From the NCBI RefSeq assembly GCF_037948395.1, contig NZ_CP149940.1, positions 2,356,001 through 2,420,000 on the forward strand: DNA of 64,000 bases, written 5' to 3'. Positions within the stretch are counted from its first letter, which is position 1; each line of letters opens with the position of its first letter. Of the stretch, positions 8,696 to 17,841 are shown in pieces. Under the pieces are notes generated by a model. It was not told the DNA's origin and did not search any database. It worked only from the letters and a program-made list of their open reading frames with translations. The DNA comes from Serratia nevei (GTDB taxonomy: Bacteria > Pseudomonadota > Gammaproteobacteria > Enterobacterales > Enterobacteriaceae). The position numbers and the translations under genes are program-made.

Positions 8696-11113
8696 TTCCG
8701 TTTCGGCCGCCAGCGATTCTCTGGCGGCTTTCTTCGCTTTGGCGCGGGCGATAGCCGCTGCCACCGCCGCCTTTCGCGGATCTTCCTCGGCGGTCGCCGG
8801 TGCCGTTTCCGCCGGTGCAGGGGCGTCCGCCTGCTGCGCCGCTTTCTTGGCTTTGGCGCGGGCGATAGCCGCCGCCACCGCCGCTTTACGCGGGTCTTCC
8901 TCAGTGGTTGTCGGCGTCGTTTCCGCCGGTGCAGGGGCATCCGCCTGCTGCGCCGCTTTCTTGGCTTTAGCGCGCGCGATAGCCGCTGCCACCGCCGCCT
9001 TGCGCGGATCTTCCTCGGCGGTTGCCGGCGCCGTTTCCGCCGATGCAGGGGCGTCCGCCTGCTGCGCCGCTTTCTTGGCTTTGGCGCGCGCGATAGCCGC
9101 TGCCACCGCCGCCTTGCGCGGGTCTTCCTCGGCGGTTGCCGGCGTCGTTTCCGCTGGAGCAGGAACGTCCGCCTGCTGTGCCGCTTTCTTGGCCTTTACA
9201 CGCGCCAGAGCGGCAGCGACCGCGGCCTTGCGCGGGTCTTCCTCGGCGGTTGCTGGCGTCGTTTCCGCTGGAGCAGGAACGTCCGCCTGCTGCTCTGCTT
9301 TTTTGGCTTTGACGCGCGCCAGGGCGGCAGCGACCGCCGCCTTACGCGGATCGTCCTCTGTTACGGCAGGAGCAGTGCCATCTGCGGCTGGCGCTTCTTT
9401 GCGTGCTTTCACGCGGGCCAGCGCTGCGGCCACGGCGGCTTTGCGCGCGTCGTCGCCGGAAACGGCCGGTGAGGCTTGCTCTGCTTCGGCCGCCAACTGG
9501 GCTCGGCGTTCGCGCGCCTGCGCTTTACGCGCTTCGCGGGCGGCGATCATCTCGCTGTTATCCGGCTGCTGGCCGTCGACCGGCGTGACCGCCGCTTCGG
9601 CATTTTTGCTGCGCACGCGCGCCAACGCGGCCTGCACCGCGCCCTGATCGTCGTCGGTCAGTTTGACGGCGGCTTTTTTGTGCCGCTCTTCGCGCGCCAG
9701 CTTCTCGCGTTCCAGACGGGCCAGTTTGGCTTCGTAACGCGCCTTGGCCTCGGCGGTGCGCGCCGCCTCCAGATCGATAGCCTTGATCTCGGCCTTTTCC
9801 TGACGGTAGTACTGCACCAGCGGGATGTTGCTGGGGCAGACGAACGCGCAGGCGCCGCATTCGATGCAGTCGAACAGGTTATGGTTGCGCGCCTTGTCGT
9901 GCTCTTGTCCGCGGCTGAACCAGTACAGCTGCTGCGGCAGCAGCCCGGCAGGGCAAGCGTCTACGCACAGGCCGCAGCGGATGCAGGATTGCTCCGGCTC
10001 CTGCGGCGTCATTTCATCGACCGTCGGCGCCAGAATGCAGTTGCTGATCTTGACGATCGGTACATTCAGCGCGGGCAGGGTGAAGCCCATCAGCGGGCCG
10101 CCCATGACCACCATCTGCTGCGCCTGCGGGCGGAAACCGGCGAAGTCGAGCAGGTGCTGCACCGGCGTGCCGATGCGCGCCCACAGGTTGCCCGGGCGTT
10201 CGATAGCGTCGCCGGTCAGGGTCACCACGCGCTCAATCAGCGGTTCGCCGTCGACGATCGCTCGTTTGATGGCGAAGGCGGTGCCGACGTTCTGCATCAG
10301 CACGCCGATGGCGGAGGAGTGCTTGCCGTGCGGCACTTCCTTGCCGGTCAGGATCTTGGTCAGCTGCTTGGCGCCGCCGGACGGGTATTTGGTGGGGATA
10401 ACGCGCAGCCCAATGCCGGACTGGCCGCGCAGCGCCTGCTTCAGCGCCGCGATCGCCTCCGGTTTATTGTCTTCGATGCCGATCAGCGTGACCTTGGGCT
10501 GCAGAATGTGTTGCAGGATCTGCGTGCCTTCGATGATCTGGTCGGCATGTTCCTGCATCAGGCGGTCGTCGGCGGTAATGTAAGGCTCGCACTCGGCGGC
10601 GTTGAGGATCAGCGTTTCCACGCCGCTCATGCCGCCCTGCAGTTTGCTGGCGGTCGGGAAACCGGCGCCGCCCAGACCGGCGATGCCGGCCTGATGAATA
10701 CGTTGAATCAGCTCTGCGGCGGGCGCCTGGCGGTAGTCCGCCACCGGATCGCGCTCGCACCAGCGGTCTTCCCCGTCCGCCTCGATAATCACGCACAGTT
10801 CCGTCAGCCCGGAAGGGTGAGCGGTGATGTGCGGCGTGATGGCGCTGACGGTGCCCGAGGTTGGGGCGTGTACCGGCACGGTGCGGCCACGGCCGACGGT
10901 CAGCGGCTGGCCTTTCAACACCCGATCGCCGGCGTTGACGCACAGCTCGCCATCCGGCCCCAGATGCTGCTGCAGCGGAATGATAAAGGTCTTGGGCAGG
11001 GGAGCGACACGCAGCGGCGCACCGCTGGACTGCGTTTTCATTTCCGGTGGATGGATCCCGCCGTCGAAATCCCAGATCCGGTCTTTTTTAAAGGCGGCGA
11101 ACAGATTAAGCAT
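8687..11113 (-). CDS. rsxC: Electron transport complex subunit RsxC (NADH/FMN/Fe-S subunit) with a repeat tail
   Basis: RsxC is the peripheral cytoplasmic subunit that accepts electrons, with NADH/FMN-binding folds and two ferredoxin-type 4Fe-4S motifs ([12 protein letters not shown] and [12 protein letters not shown], near residues 370-420). The N-terminus [16 protein letters not shown] is almost identical to E. coli RsxC. After about residue 440 the protein becomes a charged helical linker, then a tail of seven Ala/Lys/Arg-rich repeats of about 38 residues. At 808 residues it is longer than E. coli RsxC (740), mostly through this tail. It overlaps rsxB by 8 bases. Its downstream partner rsxD is displaced by the Rob-like gene. 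Confidence 0.96.
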   Translation of the reverse strand: MLNLFAAFKKDRIWDFDGGIHPPEMKTQSSGAPLRVAPLPKTFIIPLQQHLGPDGELCVNAGDRVLKGQPLTVGRGRTVPVHAPTSGTVSAITPHITAHPSGLTELCVIIEADGEDRWCERDPVADYRQAPAAELIQRIHQAGIAGLGGAGFPTASKLQGGMSGVETLILNAAECEPYITADDRLMQEHADQIIEGTQILQHILQPKVTLIGIEDNKPEAIAALKQALRGQSGIGLRVIPTKYPSGGAKQLTKILTGKEVPHGKHSSAIGVLMQNVGTAFAIKRAIVDGEPLIERVVTLTGDAIERPGNLWARIGTPVQHLLDFAGFRPQAQQMVVMGGPLMGFTLPALNVPIVKISNCILAPTVDEMTPQEPEQSCIRCGLCVDACPAGLLPQQLYWFSRGQEHDKARNHNLFDCIECGACAFVCPSNIPLVQYYRQEKAEIKAIDLEAARTAEAKARYEAKLARLEREKLAREERHKKAAVKLTDDDQGAVQAALARVRSKNAEAAVTPVDGQQPDNSEMIAAREARKAQARERRAQLAAEAEQASPAVSGDDARKAAVAAALARVKARKEAPAADGTAPAVTEDDPRKAAVAAALARVKAKKAEQQADVPAPAETTPATAEEDPRKAAVAAALARVKAKKAAQQADVPAPAETTPATAEEDPRKAAVAAAIARAKAKKAAQQADAPASAETAPATAEEDPRKAAVAAAIARAKAKKAAQQADAPAPAETTPTTTEEDPRKAAVAAAIARAKAKKAAQQADAPAPAETAPATAEEDPRKAAVAAAIARAKAKKAARESLAAETEEK
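8714..9455 (-). repeat. rsxC: Tandem 114-bp coding repeats in the rsxC 3' end
   Basis: Seven copies of a 38-codon unit built around [10 protein letters not shown](I/L)AR, followed by a Lys-rich helix and an Ala/Pro/Thr linker. The five central copies (roughly 8726-9295) are nearly identical at DNA level with a strict 114-bp period; the outer copies are diverged. E. coli RsxC has analogous but different repeats, so a repetitive tail is a family trait. Such near-identical repeats are prone to copy-number change. Confidence 0.93.
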
Positions 11114-11678
11114 GTTGCTCCACGTGGATCACTTGCACCGGGATCGTCTTCATGTCCCACTTCCAGTTGGCAGTGGTGGTGGCGACCGGTCTCATTTCAA
11201 TACAGTCGGTAGGGCAAGGGGCGACGCACAGATCGCAGCCGGTGCAGAGGTCGGTGATGACGGTGTGCATGGCGCGGGTGGCGCCGACGATGGCGTCCAC
11301 CGGGCAGGCCTGAATACACTTGGTGCAGCCGATACAGTTGGCCTCGTCGATATAGGCCACTTTACGCTCCGGCTCGGCGGCGGCTTCGCTGCCCAGCGGC
11401 TGCGGCTCGACGTTGAGCAGCTCCGCCAGCTTCAGCATCACCTGTTCGCCACCCGGCGCGCATTTGTTGATCATCTCGCCGTTGGCCACCGCCTCGGCGT
11501 AGGGGCGGCAACCGGGGTAGCCGCACTGGCCGCACTGGCTCTGCGGCAGGATCGCGTCGACCTGCTCGGCGACCGGATCCTCTTCCACCTCAAAACGGCG
11601 CGCGGCGTAGCCCAACACCAGTCCGAACAGCAGGCCGAGCGCGCTTAAAGCCGCGATAGCTATCCACAACGCAGTCAT
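11106..11678 (-). CDS. rsxB: Electron transport complex subunit RsxB (Fe-S protein)
   Basis: RsxB is a membrane-anchored iron-sulfur subunit. The 190 residues show an N-terminal hydrophobic anchor (about 1-26), a four-cysteine motif beginning CGQCGYPGC, and two ferredoxin-like 4Fe-4S motifs, [12 protein letters not shown] and [12 protein letters not shown]. It overlaps rsxA by one base and rsxC by eight, so all three are translationally coupled. The sequence matches the E. coli protein (192 residues) along its length. Confidence 0.97.
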   Translation of the reverse strand: MTALWIAIAALSALGLLFGLVLGYAARRFEVEEDPVAEQVDAILPQSQCGQCGYPGCRPYAEAVANGEMINKCAPGGEQVMLKLAELLNVEPQPLGSEAAAEPERKVAYIDEANCIGCTKCIQACPVDAIVGATRAMHTVITDLCTGCDLCVAPCPTDCIEMRPVATTTANWKWDMKTIPVQVIHVEQHA

Positions 11679-12259
11679 TAGAATTTCACCAGCCCGGTAA
11701 AGCCCATAAAGGCCAGCGACATCAGCCCGGCGGTGATCAGCGCGATCGAGGAGCCGCGGAACGGCGCCGGCACGTCGGCGACCGCCAGGCGTTCGCGAAT
11801 GGCGGCGAACAGCACCATGACCAGCGAGAAACCGGCGGCGGCGCTGAAGCCGTAAACGGCGGACTGCAGGAAGTTGTAGCCGAGGTTAACGTTAAGCAAC
11901 GCCACGCCCAGCACCGCGCAGTTGGTGGTGATCAGCGGCAGGAAGATGCCCAGCAGGCGGTAGAGCGCCGGGCTGGTTTTGCGCACCACCATCTCGGTGA
12001 ACTGCACGACGACGGCGATCACCAGAATGAAGGAGAGCGTGCGCAGGTACACCAGATCCAGCGGAACCAGAATAAAGGTGTTGATCACCCAGGCGCTGAC
12101 GGAGGCCAGCGTCATAACGAAGGTGGTGGCCATTCCCATGCCGATGGCGCTTTCCAGCTTCTTGGAAACGCCGAGGAACGGGCACAGGCCAAGAAACTTC
12201 ACCAGAACGAAGTTGTTCACCAGTACGGTGCCGACAAACAGGAGCAGGTATTCGGTCAT
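11678..12259 (-). CDS. rsxA: Electron transport complex subunit RsxA
   Basis: RsxA is a small integral membrane subunit of the Rsx complex, paralogous to RsxE. The 193 residues have six hydrophobic segments and begin [19 protein letters not shown], as in E. coli. It is the first gene of the cluster; the operon promoter should lie in 12260-12394, where the sequence is AT-richer, but no certain promoter was picked. Confidence 0.96.
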   Translation of the reverse strand: MTEYLLLFVGTVLVNNFVLVKFLGLCPFLGVSKKLESAIGMGMATTFVMTLASVSAWVINTFILVPLDLVYLRTLSFILVIAVVVQFTEMVVRKTSPALYRLLGIFLPLITTNCAVLGVALLNVNLGYNFLQSAVYGFSAAAGFSLVMVLFAAIRERLAVADVPAPFRGSSIALITAGLMSLAFMGFTGLVKF

Positions 12260-12394
12260 TGCGATGCCTAAAAAAATAAAAGCCGCCTATTATCGGAAAT
12301 CGGCGGCCGGACGACAACATATGAATCGCAGGGGTATTGCCTTTTTTGGTGAAAATTTACACAAATCACCCAATAAAACGTGCTGCAAGCGCCT

Positions 12395-12835
12395 TTAACG
12401 TTCGGTAAAGGTCCCTTTGACCCGCTGCGAGCGCTTGATGTAAGGCACCAGCAACGCCGCCATCAGCAGCGGCCAGCCGAGGCTGCGCACCGCCACTTCA
12501 TCCGGCACCGGCGCGAAGGCGAAGGCTTTCACCGCCAGGATCACCGTGATCAGCAGCCACAGCAAGAACAGCTTGGGGAAGCGCTGCGAGCGCTGGCAAA
12601 ACAGCCACAGCAGCCACAGGGTGAAGCACCACATCAAGAGCGTGGTCAGCACCGAAAAGTACCATTGCAGGGTAAACGCCTGGGCGTTGGTCAGCAGGTA
12701 GTCGCGCGACTCGGGCATAAAGATCGCCATGGCGTACAGGAGCAGCATCAGGCTGGCGCTGAGCAGGGTGACGATCAGATAGGCCATCGGGGCCAGCAAC
12801 CAACCGCCGATACGAGAGTATTCAGCTTGAGACAT
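12395..12835 (-). CDS. ydgK: DUF2569 inner-membrane protein (YdgK-like)
   Basis: A 146-residue membrane protein with about four hydrophobic segments, the N-terminal GGWLL motif, and a C-terminal Pro-Tyr-Ile-Lys-Arg-Ser-x-Arg-Val-Lys segment typical of DUF2569. It sits directly upstream of rsxA on the same strand, as ydgK does in E. coli, which is the main reason for the symbol. Its function is unknown. The 135-base gap to rsxA leaves room for a separate rsx promoter. Confidence 0.8.
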   Translation of the reverse strand: MSQAEYSRIGGWLLAPMAYLIVTLLSASLMLLLYAMAIFMPESRDYLLTNAQAFTLQWYFSVLTTLLMWCFTLWLLWLFCQRSQRFPKLFLLWLLITVILAVKAFAFAPVPDEVAVRSLGWPLLMAALLVPYIKRSQRVKGTFTER

Positions 12836-13066
12836 AAAGGCTTCCTGATTGAAACGGGGATCACAGGCGGCATAGCTTAGCGGGTAATACCGGCTTCGTC
12901 ATCTCTATCAACCGGATAGCTCGGCATCGCGGCGCGTGGCAGCACGTTTGGCTACTCGACGCCGTATTGAGCCTGCTTCAAATTAACATCTCATTTACTT
13001 CTTGTTCCATCCGGCCGCATGGTGTCAAATCGAAAGGTCTGTCGTGAGCCTGCAAGAGGAAATCCC

Positions 13067-14107
13067 ATGGCTGAAAAAATTCGTGTTGGGCTGGTCGGTT
13101 ACGGCTACGCCGGCAAAACCTTTCATGCGCCGCTGATCGCCGGTACGCCGGGGCTCGAGCTGGCCGCCGTCGCCAGCAGCGATGCCGGCAAAGTGCACGC
13201 CGACTGGCCGTCGATGGCGGTGGTGGGCGATGCGCAGGCGCTGTTCGCCGATCCGGCCCTCGATCTGATCGTTATTCCTACCCCCAACGATACCCATTTC
13301 CCGCTGGCGCAGCAGGCGCTGGCCGCCGGCAAGCACGTGGTGGTGGATAAACCGTTTACCGTGACATTGTCACAAGCGCAGGCGCTGCAACAGCAGGCGC
13401 AGCAGAGCGGTTTGCTGCTGTCGGTATTTCACAACCGCCGCTGGGACAGCGACTTCCTTACCCTGAAAGCGCTGCTGAATGAGGGGGCGCTGGGCGAGGC
13501 GGTCTATTTCGAGTCGCATTTCGATCGCTACCGGCCGCAGGTGCGCCAGCGCTGGCGCGAACAAGGCGGCGTCGGCAGCGGAATCTGGTACGATTTAGGG
13601 CCGCATCTGCTCGATCAGGCGCTGCAGTTATTCGGCAAGCCCGACCGGCTGTTCGTCGATTTGGGGGAGCTGCGGCCGGGCGCGCAGGCGGTGGACTATT
13701 TCCACGCGCTGCTGAGCTATGGCAATCGCCGCGTGGTGCTGCACGCCAGCATGCTGGCGGCGGCGGAGAGCCCGCGCTACGTGGTGCACGGTACCCGCGG
13801 CAGCTATATCAAATACGGCCTGGACCCGCAGGAAGACCGGCTGAAGGCCGGCGAGCGCCTACCTCAGGCCGACTGGGGCTATGACATGCGCGACGGCGTG
13901 GTGACGCTGTCACGTGGCGATCTGCTGGCGGAGCAACCGCTGCTCAACATTCCCGGCAATTACCCGGCCTATTACGCCGCGGTGCGCGACGCGATCGCCG
14001 GCACAGGCGAAAACCCGGTGCCGGCCGCCGACGCCATTGCGGTGATGGCATTGATCGAACTGGGGTTGGAGTCGGCCCGGCTGCAGCAGGCGCTGCCGGT
14101 GGCCTGA
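13067..14107 (+). CDS. ydgJ: Gfo/Idh/MocA-family NAD(P)-dependent oxidoreductase YdgJ
   Basis: The protein is clearly collinear with E. coli YdgJ, a putative sugar or inositol dehydrogenase. The nucleotide-binding motif VGLVGYGYAGKTFHAPLI is at the extreme N-terminus, and the family catalytic-loop sequence VVDKPF lies near residue 90. The ATG at 13067 follows GAGGAAA and gives the conserved N-terminus (AEKIRVGLVGYG); an in-frame ATG at 13019 would add 16 unconserved residues. Predicted length is 346 residues, cytoplasmic. The substrate cannot be assigned. In E. coli blr and cnu lie between ydgK and ydgJ; the 231-base gap here contains neither. Confidence 0.93.
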   Translation: MAEKIRVGLVGYGYAGKTFHAPLIAGTPGLELAAVASSDAGKVHADWPSMAVVGDAQALFADPALDLIVIPTPNDTHFPLAQQALAAGKHVVVDKPFTVTLSQAQALQQQAQQSGLLLSVFHNRRWDSDFLTLKALLNEGALGEAVYFESHFDRYRPQVRQRWREQGGVGSGIWYDLGPHLLDQALQLFGKPDRLFVDLGELRPGAQAVDYFHALLSYGNRRVVLHASMLAAAESPRYVVHGTRGSYIKYGLDPQEDRLKAGERLPQADWGYDMRDGVVTLSRGDLLAEQPLLNIPGNYPAYYAAVRDAIAGTGENPVPAADAIAVMALIELGLESARLQQALPVA

Positions 14108-14181
14108 TACCGCCCGTTTCTCCAGTGGCCCGGCGCAACGTCGGGCCTTTTTACGACTTTACGTGCAAGGAAATCCGTTTC

Positions 14182-15186
14182 ATGTCCTGGTTGCAGCGTT
14201 TGCGCATTGATAAATTTTTGCTGGTTCTGATTTTGGTGGTGATCGTCGCCTCGCTGTTCCCCTGCGAAGGCATCTGGAAAACCTTCTTTGAACACCTGAC
14301 CACCGCCGCCATCGCGCTGCTGTTCTTTATGCACGGCGCCAAGCTGTCGCGCGAGGCGATCGTCGCCGGCATGAGCCACTGGAAGCTGCATCTGCTGGTG
14401 TTCCTCAGCACCTTTGCGCTGTTCCCGCTGCTTGGGCTGGCGATGAACCTGCTGGTGCCGGGCATCATGACGCCGACGGTCTATCTCGGCTTCCTCTACC
14501 TGTGCGCGCTGCCGGCCACGGTGCAATCGGCCATCGCCTTTACCTCGGCGGCGGGCGGCAACGTGGCGGCGGCGATCTGCAGCGCCTCGGCGTCGAGCAT
14601 TCTCGGCGTGTTCCTGTCGCCGCTGCTGGTGGGGGCGTTGATGCATACCCGGGGCGGCAACACCGACGTGCTGCACGCCATCGGTTCAATCATTCTGCAG
14701 CTGATGGTGCCGTTCGTGGTTGGCCATCTGGCGCGGCCGCTGATCGGCAAGTGGGTCGATCGCCATCGCAAGCTGATCAACCTGACCGACCGTTCGTCGA
14801 TCCTGCTGGTGGTGTACACCGCGTTCAGCGCGGCGGTGGTGGAAGGGATTTGGCACCGTATCGACGGCTGGTCGCTGCTGACCATCCTGGTGATGTCGCT
14901 GGTGCTGCTGACGGTGGTGTTGGTGATCAACACCTATGCGGCACGCTGGCTGGGCTTCAATACCGCCGATGAGATCACCATCGTTTTCTGCGGCTCGAAA
15001 AAGAGCCTGGCGAACGGCATCCCGATGGCCAACGTGCTGTTCCCGGCTGCAGCGGTGGGCGCCATGGTGCTGCCGCTGATGATTTTCCACCAGGTGCAGC
15101 TGATGGTGTGCGCGGTGCTGGCGCAGCGCTATGCGCGTAGAACCGCCAAACAGCGGGCCGAGGCGGAGGCGCTGGTGGCCAAATAG
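14182..15186 (+). CDS. Bile acid:sodium symporter family protein (YfeH-like)
   Basis: The 334-residue integral membrane protein matches the BASS superfamily and resembles E. coli YfeH in the stretch FFENLTTAAIALLFFMHGAK. About nine or ten hydrophobic segments are present, and the conserved FCGSKKSLANG-like motif of the core is seen around residue 273. The ATG at 14182 follows an AAGGAAA. BASS proteins couple Na+ to uptake of organic anions; the substrate here is unknown. It follows ydgJ by 74 bases and may share its transcript. In E. coli ydgJ is directly next to add, so this gene and the next are insertions in that order. Confidence 0.87.
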   Translation: MSWLQRLRIDKFLLVLILVVIVASLFPCEGIWKTFFEHLTTAAIALLFFMHGAKLSREAIVAGMSHWKLHLLVFLSTFALFPLLGLAMNLLVPGIMTPTVYLGFLYLCALPATVQSAIAFTSAAGGNVAAAICSASASSILGVFLSPLLVGALMHTRGGNTDVLHAIGSIILQLMVPFVVGHLARPLIGKWVDRHRKLINLTDRSSILLVVYTAFSAAVVEGIWHRIDGWSLLTILVMSLVLLTVVLVINTYAARWLGFNTADEITIVFCGSKKSLANGIPMANVLFPAAAVGAMVLPLMIFHQVQLMVCAVLAQRYARRTAKQRAEAEALVAK

Positions 15187-15197
15187 ACCGCAGGCCG

Positions 15198-15743
15198 CTA
15201 ACGGCAGCCCAGCGCGTCGAGCAGAAAGTCGGCGCGCTCGTCGGGTGAGGTGCGCGGCAGTTCCTGCAGCCGATAACCCGATCGGCGGTAGACGGCCAAC
15301 ATAGCTTGGTAGGTCTGCTCAGCTTCGGCGAAAGATTGTTTTCTCTCGCTGTCCTGCGCGTAGATCGCTCGCCACGGCGGGGCGATGAACACCGTATCGG
15401 CATAGCGAAAATCGCCGATCGCCGCGGTTAAGGGGGCGGGGATCGGCAACCCGCACAGCGTCAGGTAACCGGCGATATCCGGCAGGCCGCGATCGAAGAA
15501 CCAGCAGGTTGCGCCCGTCGCTTCCCGCCATGAGCGCAGTTCCCAATCCAGCATCCGCTCGGCGAAAGCCTGGCGATCGCCCCATGGCAGCGCATTGCCG
15601 CCAATACTCACCTGATCCTGAATAATCGCCCGGCCCGCCTCCTGCGAATGCGGGTAACCGCGGCGATGAAGAACGTCGATGAGCGTGCTTTTGCCCGAAC
15701 CCGGGCCGCCGGTCAGCACGATGCGGCGTAGTTTGTCAGACAT
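15198..15743 (-). CDS. Small P-loop AAA-type ATPase
   Basis: A 181-residue protein with a Walker A motif at residues 12-20 (GGPGSGKST) close to the N-terminus and a short kinase-like fold (AAA_28 type, as in some nucleotide or metabolite kinases). The WFFDRGLPD segment near residue 85 probably corresponds to a Walker B or lid region. It converges with the BASS gene, 11 bases apart, and follows add on the same strand, separated by a terminator hairpin. A role as a small-molecule kinase is possible; nothing more can be said. Confidence 0.75.
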   Translation of the reverse strand: MSDKLRRIVLTGGPGSGKSTLIDVLHRRGYPHSQEAGRAIIQDQVSIGGNALPWGDRQAFAERMLDWELRSWREATGATCWFFDRGLPDIAGYLTLCGLPIPAPLTAAIGDFRYADTVFIAPPWRAIYAQDSERKQSFAEAEQTYQAMLAVYRRSGYRLQELPRTSPDERADFLLDALGCR

Positions 15744-15825
15744 ACGGAATTCCTTTCTTGCGGCAGAGCTATGGGTGAAAACAGCGATAAAGACGAGCAG
15801 GCGGAAGAAAATGGGGGGTGAGAAG

Positions 15826-15845
15826 AAGGCGCCGTTTGGCGCCTT
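15826..15845 (-). terminator. Terminator downstream of add
   Basis: AAGGCGCC and GGCGCCTT form a perfect 8-bp stem with a 4-nt GTTT loop, nine bases after the add stop codon on the minus strand. No long T-run follows. Confidence 0.65.
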
Positions 15846-15853
15846 GGGGAGAT

Positions 15854-16852
15854 TTAACCCTGAACTTTGGCGCGCAGCGCCTGTTTTTCCTGCTCGCTGA
15901 GGAAGGCCAGCTTCAGGCCGTTTTCCTGTGCGGTGCGGATTTCCTCCGGCGTCAGCCCGGCCTGCGGTGCGGCGACGCGGTATTCGTGCTCGATCTCGAT
16001 GCCCTGAACCGCCGGATCGTCGGTGTTGATCGATGCCAGCACGCCGTGGCGCAGGAAGGTGGCCAGCGGATGCTGCGCCAGCGAAGGCACGGTGCTGGTC
16101 TGGATGTTGGAGGTCAGGCAGGATTCGATGCCGATGCCGTGTTCCGCCAGGAAGTCCATCAGCGCCGGATCTTCGACCGCTTTCACCCCGTGGCCGATAC
16201 GCTCGGCGCCCAGTTCGCGGATCGCCTGCCAGATGCTTTCCGGGCCGGCGGCTTCGCCCGCGTGCACGGTGATGCGCAGGCCGGCGTCGCGCGCGCGGTT
16301 GAAGTGGTTGAGGAACAGGCTGCCGGGGAAGCCCAGCTCATCGCCCGCCAAATCCAGCGCGGTAATGCCGTCGCGGTGCGCCAGCAACCCTTCCAGTTCC
16401 TGCAGACAGGCGGCCTCGCCAAAGGTGCGGCTCATGATGCCGATCAGGCGAATGTCGATGTCGCGATCGCGGCAGCCCGAACGGATCCCGTCGATCACCG
16501 CTTCCACCACGCCGGCGACCGGCAGCTGGTGCTTCATCGCCATGTAGTAAGGGGAAAAACGCAGCTCGGCGTAGTGCAGGCCGGCGTTGGCGGCGTCTTC
16601 GACGTTTTCGTAGGCCACGCGGCGGCAGGCGTCCAGATCGCCCAGCACCGCTACGCCCCAGTCCAGTTTCTGCAGGAAGCTGACCAGATCCGGTTCGGCG
16701 TGGGTGATCTGCACGTGCGGGCGCAGGCTCTCCAAATCGTTGGCCGGCAGGGCGAGATTGAACTGGCGACCGAGGTCGAGAATGGTCTGCGCGCGGATGT
16801 TGCCGTCAAGATGGCGGTGAATGTCGGTAAGCGGTAGGCGGGGATCGATCAT
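15854..16852 (-). CDS. add: Adenosine deaminase
   Basis: Adenosine deaminase converts adenosine and deoxyadenosine to inosine and deoxyinosine in purine salvage. Zinc ligands and catalytic residues are visible in HRHLDGN near the N-terminus, HAGEAAGPE (His and general-acid Glu) and the TDDP motif near residue 279. The protein matches E. coli Add closely. The ATG at 16852 reproduces the E. coli N-terminus ([10 protein letters not shown]); an ATG three codons earlier also exists. A promoter and a CRP-like site lie upstream. Confidence 0.96.
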   Translation of the reverse strand: MIDPRLPLTDIHRHLDGNIRAQTILDLGRQFNLALPANDLESLRPHVQITHAEPDLVSFLQKLDWGVAVLGDLDACRRVAYENVEDAANAGLHYAELRFSPYYMAMKHQLPVAGVVEAVIDGIRSGCRDRDIDIRLIGIMSRTFGEAACLQELEGLLAHRDGITALDLAGDELGFPGSLFLNHFNRARDAGLRITVHAGEAAGPESIWQAIRELGAERIGHGVKAVEDPALMDFLAEHGIGIESCLTSNIQTSTVPSLAQHPLATFLRHGVLASINTDDPAVQGIEIEHEYRVAAPQAGLTPEEIRTAQENGLKLAFLSEQEKQALRAKVQG

Positions 16853-16892
16853 GCTGGGCACTCGCTAGTTTATCGTAGGTAAAGTGCAGAAC

Positions 16893-16954
16893 AGTATAAA
16901 AACAAATGAATGAAACTTGCCATCTCGTTGCATAAAAAAGTGACTTGCATCACA
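16893..16954 (-). promoter_or_regulatory. add: add promoter with a CRP-like site
   Basis: On the minus strand TATACT (16893-16898) is a strong -10. Upstream, an interrupted palindrome at 16939-16954 reads AGTGA-N6-TCACA when viewed on the plus strand, matching the CRP half-sites at nine of ten positions. Its centre falls about 60 bases before the inferred start point, a class I CRP position. The -35 hexamer is weak, consistent with an activated promoter. Confidence 0.45.
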
Positions 16955-16988
16955 AATAATGCGAGGTGTATCGCATTATTGTCGTGAA

Positions 16989-17744
16989 TCAGGCTTTCAA
17001 CACGCTGACGCCCGCCTGCTGCAACGGCGCGATCAATGCGTCGTCGGTGGCGCGTTCAACGATGATGGTATGCGCCAGCGTAATGTCACCGATCGCATAC
17101 TGCGAGGCGGCGTTAAGCTTGGCGGCGGAAGCCAGCACCACGGTTTCCGCCGCGCGGGCCGCCAGCGCCCGCTTGATGTAGGCCTCTTCCAGATCGCCGG
17201 TGCTCAGCCCTGCAGTGGGGTGCACGCCGGTCACGCCCATAAAATAGAGATCGGCGCGAATATGCGACATCGCCTCCACCGCGGCGGCGCCGACGCTGAC
17301 GATCGAATGCTTGTACAGCCGGCCGCCGATCAGGATCACCTCCACCGTGGGGTGATCGACCAGGCCCACGGCGACGCTGGGGCTGTGGGTGACGATGGTG
17401 GCGTTCAGGTTGAGCGGCAGCTGCCGGACCAGTTCTGCAGAGGTGGTGCCACCGTCGATAATCACTACCTGGCCGGGGGCGATCAGCGCCGCTGCGGCTT
17501 TGGCGATCGCGCGTTTGGCGCCGGATTCCAACTGATTGCGCTCGGCGAAGCTGGCAATGGCAGAGGAAACCGGCAGGGCGCCGCCATGTACCCGCTGCAG
17601 CAACCCCTCGGCGTCCAGTTCGCGCAGATCGCGCCGGACAGTATCTTCCGACAACCCAAACATTTCGCTGAGCTGCTTGGCCAACACCTGGCCGTCCTGG
17701 GCCAGTTTTTCCAGGATGATCTTCTTGCGCTGGCTGGTCAACAT
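16989..17744 (-). CDS. DeoR/GlpR-family transcriptional repressor
   Basis: A 251-residue regulator with an N-terminal winged HTH (QRKKIILEKL through SEDTVRRDLREL) and a C-terminal ribose-5-phosphate-isomerase-like sensor domain with the family motif IDGGTTSAEL. Such repressors usually sense phosphorylated sugars. The ATG at 17744 has a GAGAGG at good spacing; an ATG two codons earlier is closer to it. It diverges from nudK, and the short gap holds three phased repeats, which suggests it regulates the nudK pair and itself. It may also be co-transcribed toward add, 136 bases downstream. Its ligand is unknown. Confidence 0.9.
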   Translation of the reverse strand: MLTSQRKKIILEKLAQDGQVLAKQLSEMFGLSEDTVRRDLRELDAEGLLQRVHGGALPVSSAIASFAERNQLESGAKRAIAKAAAALIAPGQVVIIDGGTTSAELVRQLPLNLNATIVTHSPSVAVGLVDHPTVEVILIGGRLYKHSIVSVGAAAVEAMSHIRADLYFMGVTGVHPTAGLSTGDLEEAYIKRALAARAAETVVLASAAKLNAASQYAIGDITLAHTIIVERATDDALIAPLQQAGVSVLKA

Positions 17745-17770
17745 GGCCATTTTCCTCTCAAATTTGGGTT

Positions 17771-17809
17771 GCACGAAATTCCTTGATCATACACGAAACT
17801 GCACGATAG
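17771..17809. promoter_or_regulatory. Three helically phased CACGA repeats (probable DeoR-type operator)
   Basis: GCACGAAA at 17771, ACACGAAA at 17791 and GCACGATA at 17801 are direct repeats 20 and 10 bases apart, so all face the same side of the helix. They lie in the gap between the divergent DeoR-family gene and nudK. Direct-repeat operators of this kind are common for DeoR/GlpR proteins. Confidence 0.55.
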
Positions 17810-17841
17810 TATCAATTTCCTTCCTCTGGCGGAGTAAACCG

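Noticed and set aside
8739..9647. Direct repeats resembling a CRISPR array or minisatellite
   Set aside because: The 114-bp repeats have no unique spacers, stay in frame and encode the RsxC tail.
9476..11212. Open frame of 578 codons on the plus strand
   Set aside because: It is antisense to rsxC, shows no recognisable domain and arises from high GC content; rsxC is unmistakable.
17536..17841. 102-codon N-terminal extension of nudK
   Set aside because: It lies across the DeoR gene and operator repeats; the NudK-like sequence starts at 17842.
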